Source of the DNA: Pseudomonas sp. ok272
GTDB taxonomy: Bacteria; Pseudomonadota; Gammaproteobacteria; Pseudomonadales; Pseudomonadaceae
Reading direction: 5' to 3'
Length of the DNA stretch: 64,000 nucleotides
NCBI RefSeq assembly: GCF_900109995.1
Contig: NZ_FOCB01000004.1
Coordinates: forward strand, 248,001 to 312,000
A program made the position numbers and the translations under genes. Position 1 is the first letter of the stretch; each line of letters begins with the position of its first letter. Below are positions 57,100-64,000 of the stretch, in pieces. The notes beneath the pieces were generated by a model. The model was not told where the DNA came from, made no database searches, and was given only the letters and a program-made list of their open reading frames with translations.

Positions 57100-57306
57100 A
57101 TGAACCTTGAAAATATACGATACTACACATCAATAGTCCTACTGGTTTTTGCTTGCTCCGTACTGCCTTCCGGCCTCGTCGCACGCGGAATCGTTATAGT
57201 TTTTAGTATAGAAGACAAATTTTGGCCTATTTTTTTTGCAATATACACACTGATGGTAATTTGGGGCTTGCGATTTTACCCCTCAAGAATGCGCGGAATT
57301 ATTTGA
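57100..57306 (+). CDS. Small two-helix membrane protein (putative immunity protein, copy 2)
   Basis: A 68-residue paralogue of the preceding gene, 55 bp downstream, with helices near 10-34 and 43-59. Shared residues cluster at both ends and at the LPSG turn, while the helices and loop have diverged. Its end lies 20 bp from the end of the convergent DUF4225-type gene. The base composition is strongly AT-rich, unlike core genes here. Confidence 0.62.
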   Translation: MNLENIRYYTSIVLLVFACSVLPSGLVARGIVIVFSIEDKFWPIFFAIYTLMVIWGLRFYPSRMRGII

Positions 57307-57326
57307 AACGCCACCAAAAATCAAAG

Positions 57327-58025
57327 TCACTCGCTTTGTTTCTCACCGGCTGAGAACATCGCACCAATCGTATTAAAATCAACCACCGCCTCGAAAAACA
57401 AGGCTAACTTTCCCGATTGACGATAAGCCACTTCATAATTGATCGGATCACGCCTGAACAACTCCATGGCGCCAGGCTTTTTTACGAGCCTAAAGACTCC
57501 ATATACCGAAAGCCCCAAATCCACAGAGTAATACTGCAAATCCCCAGCATAGTTATCATTGAATATTAAACGATAAATTCGCCTAACAGGCCCAACCGCA
57601 CTCGATGCATCCGGCCCATGATGAATATTCGCCGCACCTTCATACATATTATTAACCCCATGCCCAACCATCAGGCCGCCCGGGACAATGCCCAACCCTC
57701 GCGAGCCTCCAATGATCGAGGCCCCGGTCTGAACCTGCATCGCTCCGGCCGCAACCCCAATACCATTTTGAACATAAAAACGCGCCTTGGACGACAAGTC
57801 TTCATACTCGGCTCTTATTTCCTGTATCGCTTGCCACGCACTAACGATGCCCTCATCAACCGCCTGTATGACTCCATTGACATAAGAAGAAACCAACGAA
57901 CCAAATCGAAGCCGCGCAAAGCCATCCGGAATATGCGCCATGCCAATACTGCATCCAACGGCAACCAGTTCAGTCGCCGCCCTGGTGACATCATGAATAT
58001 CACATGTCTCTTCATTCACTCTCAT
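57327..58025 (-). CDS. DUF4225-type protein, predicted type VI effector
   Basis: A 232-residue protein that I tentatively place in the DUF4225 family. A Gly/Ala/Ile-rich stretch at about 85-133 (GIGVAAGAMQVQTGASIIGG) could insert into membranes; helical and charged parts flank it. No catalytic motif or signal peptide is visible. Its ATG lies inside the end of the hcp gene (14-base overlap), so it is probably translated together with Hcp and carried by it. Membrane action is inference, supported by the two-helix membrane proteins next door. Confidence 0.68.
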   Translation of the reverse strand: MRVNEETCDIHDVTRAATELVAVGCSIGMAHIPDGFARLRFGSLVSSYVNGVIQAVDEGIVSAWQAIQEIRAEYEDLSSKARFYVQNGIGVAAGAMQVQTGASIIGGSRGLGIVPGGLMVGHGVNNMYEGAANIHHGPDASSAVGPVRRIYRLIFNDNYAGDLQYYSVDLGLSVYGVFRLVKKPGAMELFRRDPINYEVAYRQSGKLALFFEAVVDFNTIGAMFSAGEKQSE

Positions 58026-58512
58026 TCCCCCACGTGCTGTAAGCGCTGGTGGAACCCGGAATGTGCGACCAGGCAATATCCCTGTAACGTATGGAAACCA
58101 ACTCCTGAGGCTCCGCGTCATTCATATGAACGGCGTGGGGAACTTGCACGCTGATATGGGCGATACGTGCACCGGTCAGATGAATTGAGTAGTAGCGCTC
58201 CAGGCCACCGGCAGCAGAGGTTCGGTAAAGATTGATCTTGCACTCAATTTCTTCACCTTCGTGCAGCGCACTGGCCAATAACGGCGATGACTTATCGATG
58301 CCTTTGGTAATCATGATCGGCATATGTTTACCGCGCCCACCCGCCACACTGCCGTCATTACCCGTCAGCATGTCGTGCGAATAGGCCTGCACCAGGATTT
58401 CATCTTGATGAGCGATCTGACACTTATTGCCAATGGAATCAGGACCGGAGCAGCCAGCGGAAATCAGCCCTTGGTGTTTCCCGATAATACTCATGTAGCT
58501 ATGACTGGCCAT
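58012..58512 (-). CDS. hcp: Hcp family type VI secretion tube protein (orphan)
   Basis: A 166-residue Hcp-like protein. The opening SYMSIIGKHQGLISAGCSGP and the stretch HQDEILVQAYSHDM are typical of the Hcp1/Hcp2 family, which stacks in hexameric rings and binds small effectors in its lumen. AGAGGAGT lies eight bases before the ATG. No other type VI genes are in the window, so it must rely on a secretion machine encoded elsewhere. Confidence 0.9.
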   Translation of the reverse strand: MASHSYMSIIGKHQGLISAGCSGPDSIGNKCQIAHQDEILVQAYSHDMLTGNDGSVAGGRGKHMPIMITKGIDKSSPLLASALHEGEEIECKINLYRTSAAGGLERYYSIHLTGARIAHISVQVPHAVHMNDAEPQELVSIRYRDIAWSHIPGSTSAYSTWGNESE

Positions 58513-58602
58513 ACGTACGACTCCTCTAGATTAGGAGCGGCAGGCTAAGTCAAAACCAGCTTTTTTGGTTGTAGTCCATTTCTGTGTTTATTGTACGAAC
58601 TA

Positions 58603-58638
58603 TCAAAACAAACAACCCGGCACAGGGCCGGGTTGTGG
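58603..58638 (-). terminator. Terminator after the aromatic amino acid permease gene
   Basis: Minus-strand hairpin CAACCCGGC / GCCGGGTTG with a five-base loop, followed by TTTGTTTTG. It lies 17 bases after the permease stop codon and isolates it from hcp. Confidence 0.85.
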
Positions 58639-58654
58639 TTGAAGCCTGATACCG

Positions 58655-60076
58655 TTACTTCACCGCAGGGGCTGCGACACTCAATGCAAGCCGCGCACTG
58701 CGCTTGTTCTTGATGATGTAGCACACCCACATGAACACCACCCACACTGGAATCGCGTACACCGAGACCTGGATCCCCGGGATCATCAGCATGATGCACA
58801 GGATAAAGGCCACGAACGCCAGGCAGATGTAGTTGCCATACGGGTACCACAGCGCCTTGAACAGCGGCGTTTGCCGGGTGTTGTTCATGTGCTGGCGGAA
58901 CTTAAAGTGTGAGTAGCTGATCATCGCCCAGTTGATCACCAGCGTGGCAACCACCAGCGACATCAGCAGCTCCAGCGCGTGTTGCGGGATCAAGTAGTTG
59001 AGCAGCACGGCCACCAGGGTCACCGCCGCCGATGCCAGAATCGACCGCACCGGCACGCCGCGCTTGTCGATCTTCGCCAGGCCCTTGGGCGCATCGCCCT
59101 GTTCGGCCATGCCCAGCAACATGCGGCTGTTGCAGTACGTACCGCTGTTGTACACCGACAGCGCAGCCGTCAGCACCACGAAGTTAAGGATGTGCGCGGC
59201 GGTGTTGCTGCCCAGCATCGAGAACACCTGGACGAACGGGCTACCGCTGTAGGAATCGCCCGACGCGTTGAGGGTGGCCAGCAGGCTGTCCCATGGCGTC
59301 AGCGACAGCAGGATCACCAGCGCGCCGATGTAGAAGATCAGGATCCGGTAGATCACCTGATTGATCGCCTTGGGGATCACGGTTTTCGGCTGGTCGGCCT
59401 CCGCGGCGGTGAAGCCGAGCATTTCCAGGCCGCCGAAGCTGAACATGATGATCGCCATGGCCATCACCAACCCGCTGACCCCATTGGGGAAGAACCCGCC
59501 GTGCTCCCACAGGTTACTCACCGACGCCTGTGGGCCGCCGGTGCCGCTGACCAGCAGGTAGCTGCCCAGGGCGATCATGCCGACGATGGCGACCACCTTG
59601 ATGATCGCGAACCAGAACTCGGCCTCGCCAAAGACTTTGACGTTGGCCAGGTTGATCACATTGATCATCAGGAAGAATACGGCGGCCGAGGCCCAGGTCG
59701 GGATCTCCGGCCACCAGTAGTGCACGTACTTGCCGACGGCAGTCAGCTCCGACATGCCGACCAGGATGTAGAGGATCCAGCAGTTCCAGCCCGACAGGAA
59801 GCCGGCGAATCCGCCCCAGTATTTGTGGGCAAAGTGACTGAACGAGCCAGCTACCGGCTCCTCGACAATCATTTCACCCAGTTGGCGCATGATCATGAAG
59901 GCGATGAAGCCACAGATGGCATAGCCGAGGATCATCGATGGGCCGGCCGACTTCAAGACACCGGCAGAGCCGAGGAACAGCCCGGTCCCAATCGCCCCAC
60001 CCAGGGCGATCAGTTGAATATGGCGATTTTTCAGGCCGCGTTTAAGCTCGCCTGAATGCGAGTTTGGTCCACTCAT
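58655..60076 (-). CDS. aroP2: Aromatic amino acid permease (AroP2-like)
   Basis: APC-family transporter of 473 residues with about 12 hydrophobic helices. The start has the family signature (LKNRHIQLIALGGAIGTGLF) and helix 3 region GEMIVEEPVAGSFSHFAHKY. It most resembles AroP/PheP-type carriers, and aroP2 lies near phhRABC in P. aeruginosa, which fits uptake of phenylalanine or tyrosine. Other APC substrates (for example GABA) cannot be excluded. ATG at 60076 is chosen over an upstream TTG. Confidence 0.85.
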   Translation of the reverse strand: MSGPNSHSGELKRGLKNRHIQLIALGGAIGTGLFLGSAGVLKSAGPSMILGYAICGFIAFMIMRQLGEMIVEEPVAGSFSHFAHKYWGGFAGFLSGWNCWILYILVGMSELTAVGKYVHYWWPEIPTWASAAVFFLMINVINLANVKVFGEAEFWFAIIKVVAIVGMIALGSYLLVSGTGGPQASVSNLWEHGGFFPNGVSGLVMAMAIIMFSFGGLEMLGFTAAEADQPKTVIPKAINQVIYRILIFYIGALVILLSLTPWDSLLATLNASGDSYSGSPFVQVFSMLGSNTAAHILNFVVLTAALSVYNSGTYCNSRMLLGMAEQGDAPKGLAKIDKRGVPVRSILASAAVTLVAVLLNYLIPQHALELLMSLVVATLVINWAMISYSHFKFRQHMNNTRQTPLFKALWYPYGNYICLAFVAFILCIMLMIPGIQVSVYAIPVWVVFMWVCYIIKNKRSARLALSVAAPAVK

Positions 60077-60650
60077 GAAAAGGGTCTCACGCAAGGTTTG
60101 ATGATGTTCGTTAAGACGTTGCCACTCGATACGGGACTAAGCAGCACGGATCAAACCCCAGCGCAGGCACCAGGAGTTCAGCGTATTTACAACGGTCATA
60201 CGTCACCTGTTTATTTTTATCTGTGACGAAATCGAACCCGACACGCTCGTGACGCGGCGGAGTGAACAAGACGGATGGCCTTGATATTTATGCGATTACG
60301 CAGGAGGTCACAGCTAAAACGCGGCGCATTGTACACCCGTAACCCCCGACTGCCAGACCTCGCAGGGATCAGCGCGTCGGCTGCTGGGATGACACCGTGT
60401 ACAGACAGGCGAAACAAGCGGGCCAGACGGCGGGCTCACGGGCTGAAAAGCGGCGAGTGGAAGCTTTTCCTTACGGCCACGCCCTCTGGAGCGATTTCAC
60501 GGGGCGAATCCGTGGCCATCGTCAGATTTTCGTTACGCAGCGTAAAGCCTGCTATCCACCCGTCAGCTTGGTGACGCAGCGTCTGGCGCCTTCGCGGGCA
60601 GGCCCCACCCACCCTGCTCCACGACACATCCGGGGAGCAGCTCAATTCCT
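60077..60650. other. Long intergenic gap upstream of the permease
   Basis: No convincing gene is seen. The first 200 bases are AT-richer (CTGTTTATTTTTATCTGTG) and should hold the permease promoter and leader. The rest has only short frames without ribosome sites, and a half REP unit near 60590-60604. Confidence 0.55.
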
Positions 60651-60741
60651 TGTAGGAGCGAGGCTTGCCCGCGAAGGCGGTAAGCCTGACGACATCGATG
60701 TTGAATGGGCTGGCCGGTTCGCGGGCAAGCCTCGCTCCTAC
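60651..60741. repeat. Perfect inverted REP pair
   Basis: Two REP units face each other with 24-base perfect arms (GTAGGAGCGAGGCTTGCCCG and onward) and a 42-base spacer. RNA or single-strand DNA from it would form a very stable hairpin. Confidence 0.9.
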
Positions 60742-60850
60742 GGGCTCAACCCAGATTCCTGCTCGCGATGGCGGTGACGAGCGGCATGGCTAAGACAGTT
60801 GCTCCCACAAGAATCGGCGTCGTACACCGACATTGCGTCCACTCAAGCCC

Positions 60851-60880
60851 CTGTGGGAGCGAGCCTGCTCGCGAGGACGG
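60851..60880. repeat. Single REP element
   Basis: One REP unit (CTGTGGGAGCGAGCCTGCTC then GCGAGGACGG) about 100 bases past the rluB end. Confidence 0.82.
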
Positions 60881-60911
60881 ACTGACAGACACCCAGTCAT
60901 TTTGACTGGCC

Positions 60912-60946
60912 AAAAAAAACGCCACCCCAAAGGGTGGCGTTTTTAC
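60912..60946 (-). terminator. Rho-independent terminator after rluB
   Basis: Minus-strand hairpin ACGCCACCC / GGGTGGCGT with a TTTG-type loop, followed by eight T. It lies 33 bases past the rluB stop codon. Confidence 0.92.
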
Positions 60947-60978
60947 GAGCGGCTCAAGGCGCGAGGCCTAGCAGCGCT

Positions 60979-62235
60979 TCACTCCGGCTTGCGACGACCG
61001 AAGCCTGGGCGCTGGCCGGAACCGGCCGGTGCGCCGCGACGCTTGCCCGAAGGAGCGTCACGGTCGACCAGGACAATGCCTGGGCGCTTTTTCGGCGCGG
61101 GCTTGGCCGGGCGCTTGGTGTCGGCCGGACGGTCGGCCACTGGCGTACCACGACCGGCTGGAGCACCGCGCTCACCGCGACCACCTGCTGGTGCACCGCG
61201 GCCTTCGCCACGCTCCGTGCGACCGTTGGCCGGACGTGGTGCGCGCTCGCCATCCTGACGTGGCGCCGGCTTGCGGCCTGGGCGCTCGCCTTCGATGTGC
61301 GGCTCACGCGCTGGACGCGGGGCGCCAGCCGTAGCACCCAGTGCTGGACGCACGGTGCGTACACGCTCGGTCTTGCCCATTGGGCGCGACGACTTGCGCT
61401 GCATCCGATCGAGCTTGTCTTTGCTCTTGGCAGTCATCTGCGGCATGGCCACCGGTGTCAGGCCCACTTCAGCACTCAGGATGTCGACTTCGTACTGGCT
61501 CATTTCGCGCCAGCGGCCCATCGGCAGGTCGGAGTTGAGGAACACCGGACCGAAACGCACGCGCTTCAGGCGGCTGACCACCAGGCCCTGGGATTCCCAC
61601 AGGCGACGTACTTCACGGTTACGGCCTTCCATCACCACGCAGTGATACCAGTGGTTGAAGCCTTCGCCGCCGGGTGCCTGCTTGATGTCGGTGAACTTGG
61701 CCGGGCCGTCTTCAAGGACGACGCCCGCCTTCAGGCGCTCGATCATTTCGTCATCGACTTCGCCACGCACACGTACCGCGTATTCACGGTCCATTTCGTA
61801 GGAAGGGTGCATCAGGCGATTGGCCAACTCACCGTCGGTGGTGAACATCAGCAAGCCGGTGGTGTTGATGTCCAGGCGACCGATGTTGATCCAACGACCT
61901 TCCTTGGGCTTGGGCATCTTGTCGAACACGGTTGGACGGCCTTCCGGGTCGACACGGGTGCAGATCTCACCGTCGGGCTTGTTGTACATGATCACGCGGC
62001 GCACCGACTCGGCGGCTTCTTCACGCTTGATCACGCGGCCATCGATGGTGATGGCGTCGTGCATGTCGACACGCTGGCCAAGGGTGGCGTCTTTGCCATT
62101 GACCTTGATCCGGCCATGACTGATCCAGGCTTCCACGTCACGGCGCGAGCCGACGCCGATACGGGCGAGGACCTTCTGCAGCTTTTCGCCTGCTGGGCCG
62201 ATTTCCTGGTCGTCTTTCTGGTCGTTGATACTCAT
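60979..62235 (-). CDS. rluB: 23S rRNA pseudouridine synthase RluB
   Basis: Makes pseudouridine at position 2605 of 23S rRNA. It has 418 residues: an S4 RNA-binding domain (18-75), a catalytic domain with Asp122 in GRLDINTTGLL, and a long tail from about 285 rich in Arg, Pro, Gly and Ala. ATG at 62235 has GGGAGG seven bases upstream, which decides the start. The tail is longer than in enteric RluB, as is common in pseudomonads. Confidence 0.95.
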   Translation of the reverse strand: MSINDQKDDQEIGPAGEKLQKVLARIGVGSRRDVEAWISHGRIKVNGKDATLGQRVDMHDAITIDGRVIKREEAAESVRRVIMYNKPDGEICTRVDPEGRPTVFDKMPKPKEGRWINIGRLDINTTGLLMFTTDGELANRLMHPSYEMDREYAVRVRGEVDDEMIERLKAGVVLEDGPAKFTDIKQAPGGEGFNHWYHCVVMEGRNREVRRLWESQGLVVSRLKRVRFGPVFLNSDLPMGRWREMSQYEVDILSAEVGLTPVAMPQMTAKSKDKLDRMQRKSSRPMGKTERVRTVRPALGATAGAPRPAREPHIEGERPGRKPAPRQDGERAPRPANGRTERGEGRGAPAGGRGERGAPAGRGTPVADRPADTKRPAKPAPKKRPGIVLVDRDAPSGKRRGAPAGSGQRPGFGRRKPE

Positions 62236-62431
62236 CTGGGCACCTCCCGGTGTGGTCTGTTCAGGGCTTGGCCTGAAGCTGTGAAATCTGTGCATTTGAC
62301 GAAGGGATCGCCAAAGGGTCGCGAATCATACGCGCATGACGCCGCTCGCGCACCAAAGACTAGCTGATAAACGGTCGGCGCTTGGTTTTTCCGCTGATCG
62401 GTGGCGCCTGACCTTCAAACAACGCGAACGA

Positions 62432-62504
62432 CGTGGGAGCGAGCCTGCTCGCGAAGAGGTGTATCAGCCAACCTCAACGCCTTCGCGAGCAGGCTCGCTC
62501 CCAC
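62432..62504. repeat. Perfect inverted REP pair between scpB and rluB
   Basis: Two REP units with 24-base perfect arms (GTGGGAGCGAGCCTGCTCGC and onward) separated by 25 bases. It begins 11 bases past the scpB stop codon and could act as a transcript end. Confidence 0.9.
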
Positions 62505-62514
62505 CGCGCGGGGG

Positions 62515-63489
62515 TCAGTCGTCGAACTGGCGGCGCTCGGCTTCGATAGCGTCGGCCAACGCCTGGGCTTCGGCCTCTTCGTCACTCAGTTCGGGTTCTG
62601 TCGCAGGTTTTTCAAGGGCGGCAACGGCAGCACGTAATTGCTCACGGGCTTGAGCGACCCCGAGCACATCATCCTCAAGGGGTTCCTCGACCTCCTGCGG
62701 CTCAGCATCCACCTCGGCCAGCGTTACCGGCGACAACGGCTCTGGCAACGAAGATTCACCCGTGTCCACCCCGCCATCACGCAACAAGTCGTCGAAATCC
62801 GTCTTGATCCCCTCCTCCATCGAGTCCAGCTCCAGCAACAACGTGTGGAAGCTGGTCTCGTCCCTGGGCTCTTCAGGCTCGGCGCTGGCGTCGGCCAGAT
62901 CTTGCAGGCCTTGCGGGACCGGGGCGTCGTCGAACTCGAGCATCGGCTCGGGCTCCAGCTCACGCAATTCGGCCAGCGGCGGCAGATCGTCGAGGTTCTT
63001 CAGGTTGAAGTGATCGAGAAAGGCCTTGGTGGTGGCGAACATCGCCGGCTTGCCGGGCACGTCGCGGTAGCCGACGACGCGGATCCACTCACGTTCCAAC
63101 AACGTCTTGACGATGTTGCTGTTGACCGCCACGCCGCGCACGTCCTCGATCTCGCCACGGGTGATGGGTTGGCGATAGGCGATCAACGCCATGGTTTCCA
63201 GCATCGCTCGGGAGTAGCGCTGCGGGCGTTCTTCCCACAAGCGACCGACCCAAGGCGAGAACTTCTCGCGAATTTGCAGGCGGTAGCCGGAAGCCACTTC
63301 CCTCAACTCAAAAGCCCGGCCGTCGCAGGACTTGGCCAGGATCGCCAGGGCCTTCTTGAACACCGGCGGCTCCGGGCGCTCGCCCTCTTCAAACAGTTCG
63401 AACAGACGTTCCATCGACTGCGGCTTTCCCGAGGCCAACAGAAAGGCTTCAAGCAGTGGCGCCAGCTCGCGGGGTTCACTCAGGTTCAT
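62515..63489 (-). CDS. scpB: Segregation and condensation protein ScpB
   Basis: Winged-helix partner of SMC-ScpA in chromosome condensation. It has 324 residues: the two winged-helix domains fill 1-175 (LETMALIAYRQPITRGEIED, VNSNIVKTLLEREWIRVVGY). The remaining 150 residues are an acidic, Glu/Asp/Pro-rich tail not found in short ScpB proteins. It starts 12 bp after scpA. Confidence 0.95.
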   Translation of the reverse strand: MNLSEPRELAPLLEAFLLASGKPQSMERLFELFEEGERPEPPVFKKALAILAKSCDGRAFELREVASGYRLQIREKFSPWVGRLWEERPQRYSRAMLETMALIAYRQPITRGEIEDVRGVAVNSNIVKTLLEREWIRVVGYRDVPGKPAMFATTKAFLDHFNLKNLDDLPPLAELRELEPEPMLEFDDAPVPQGLQDLADASAEPEEPRDETSFHTLLLELDSMEEGIKTDFDDLLRDGGVDTGESSLPEPLSPVTLAEVDAEPQEVEEPLEDDVLGVAQAREQLRAAVAALEKPATEPELSDEEAEAQALADAIEAERRQFDD

Positions 63490-63501
63490 GGGTTTTGCTC
63501 G

Positions 63502-64000
63502 TTATTCGGCTCGCGCCCGCACATGGATCGCCGCGAACGGCTCGTTCTGTACCAACTCGACCAGGGATTCCTTGACCAGTTCGAGGATCGCCATAAAGGT
63601 CACGACCACACCCAGGCGTCCTTCTTCAGCGGTAAACAACTCGACAAACGGCACGAAACCACCGCCCTTGAGCCGCTCCAGCACATCGCTCATGCGCTCG
63701 CGGGTCGACAAGGCCTCGCGGCTGACCTGATGGCTTTCAAACATGTCGCCACGCCGTAGCACTTCGGCCATGGACAACAGCAACTCGCTCAGGCGCACGT
63801 CCGGCAGCAACTTGCGCGCCTGCGCCTCAGGCGCATCCAGCTTGGGCACCACCACATCGCGACCGACCCGACTCAGGCCATCGATGCCTTCGGCAGCGGC
63901 CTTGAAGCGTTCGTACTCCTGCAGTCGACGGATCAGCTCGGCCCGGGGATCGTCTTCCTCGGCCTCGATCTCGGCGGAACGCGGCAGCAGCATGCGCGAC
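63502..64000 (-). CDS. scpA: Segregation and condensation protein ScpA, C-terminal part (cut by window edge)
   Basis: Kleisin subunit that bridges SMC heads. The frame is open to the window edge, so about 166 C-terminal residues are seen and the start is missing. Conserved parts are MLLPRSAEIEAEEDDPRAEL and the C-terminal winged helix (VVTFMAILELVKESLVELVQ). An internal ATG at 63993 is not the true start, since this part of ScpA is always preceded by its N-terminal domain. Confidence 0.94.
   Translation of the reverse strand, partial: SRMLLPRSAEIEAEEDDPRAELIRRLQEYERFKAAAEGIDGLSRVGRDVVVPKLDAPEAQARKLLPDVRLSELLLSMAEVLRRGDMFESHQVSREALSTRERMSDVLERLKGGGFVPFVELFTAEEGRLGVVVTFMAILELVKESLVELVQNEPFAAIHVRARAE

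Noticed and set aside
57815..58015. Alternative frame whose ATG overlaps the hcp stop codon
   Set aside because: It gives a 66-residue Arg/Met-rich product inside the DUF4225-type gene; the longer frame starting at 58025 has coherent composition and is preferred.
58979..60055. Long plus-strand open frame (358 codons) opposite the permease gene
   Set aside because: It is rich in His, Arg and Gln with no recognisable domain and lies fully inside a well-supported transporter gene. Such frames are common opposite GC-rich coding sequence.
60275..60574. Open frame of 99 codons in the gap upstream of the permease
   Set aside because: There is no ribosome site, no hydrophobic or domain pattern, and no support from a neighbouring operon.

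Overview
The window is a Pseudomonas chromosome, most likely of the P. fluorescens/P. syringae side of the genus. The case rests on a GC-rich polar-flagellum supercluster with FleQ/FleSR regulators, the FlhF/FleN pair, an HptB-HsbR-HsbA module, a phhRABC phenylalanine-hydroxylase locus next to an AroP2-type permease, and many copies of the Pseudomonas REP palindrome (core GGAGCGAGCCTGCTCGCGAA and variants). No rRNA, tRNA, CRISPR array or transposase was found.

Region 1 (1-31457, read on the minus strand) is the flagellar and chemotaxis block. In transcription order it is fliC, flaG, fliD, fliS, fliT, fleQ, fleS, fleR, fliE-F-G-H-I-J, hsbA, hsbR, hptB, fliK, fliL-M-N-O-P-Q-R, flhB, flhA, flhF, fleN, fliA, cheY, cheZ and the start of cheA, which is cut by the window edge. 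Sigma-54-type -24/-12 elements (GG-N10-GC) can be read upstream of fleS, fliE, fliL, flhA and flgF. A near-consensus sigma-28 promoter lies upstream of fliC. This fits the hierarchy FleQ, then FleSR, then structural genes, then FliA and late genes.

Region 2 (31638-41129) sits between fliC and flgL and looks like a flagellin-glycosylation island. It has two very large multidomain glycosyltransferases, a stand-alone ketoacyl-ACP synthase III and two SAM-dependent methyltransferases. One methyltransferase is the only plus-strand gene in the whole flagellar block.

Region 3 (41238-49605, minus strand) is the rod/ring/hook-filament operon flgF-G-H-I-J-K-L.

Region 4 (49870-56671) is aromatic amino acid catabolism: phhR diverges from phhA-phhB-phhC, with a TyrR-like box between them. 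It is followed by a REP cluster, two very small genes, an MFS transporter and arfB.

Region 5 (56835-58512) is a small accessory module: two tandem paralogous two-helix membrane proteins facing a DUF4225-type protein that is overlapped by an Hcp-type type VI secretion gene. The best reading is an orphan Hcp/effector/immunity cassette, and it is the strongest candidate here for an under-described system.

Region 6 (58655-64000) holds the AroP-type permease, a REP-rich gap, rluB, scpB and the partial scpA. Almost everything outside regions 2 and 5 is core genome.
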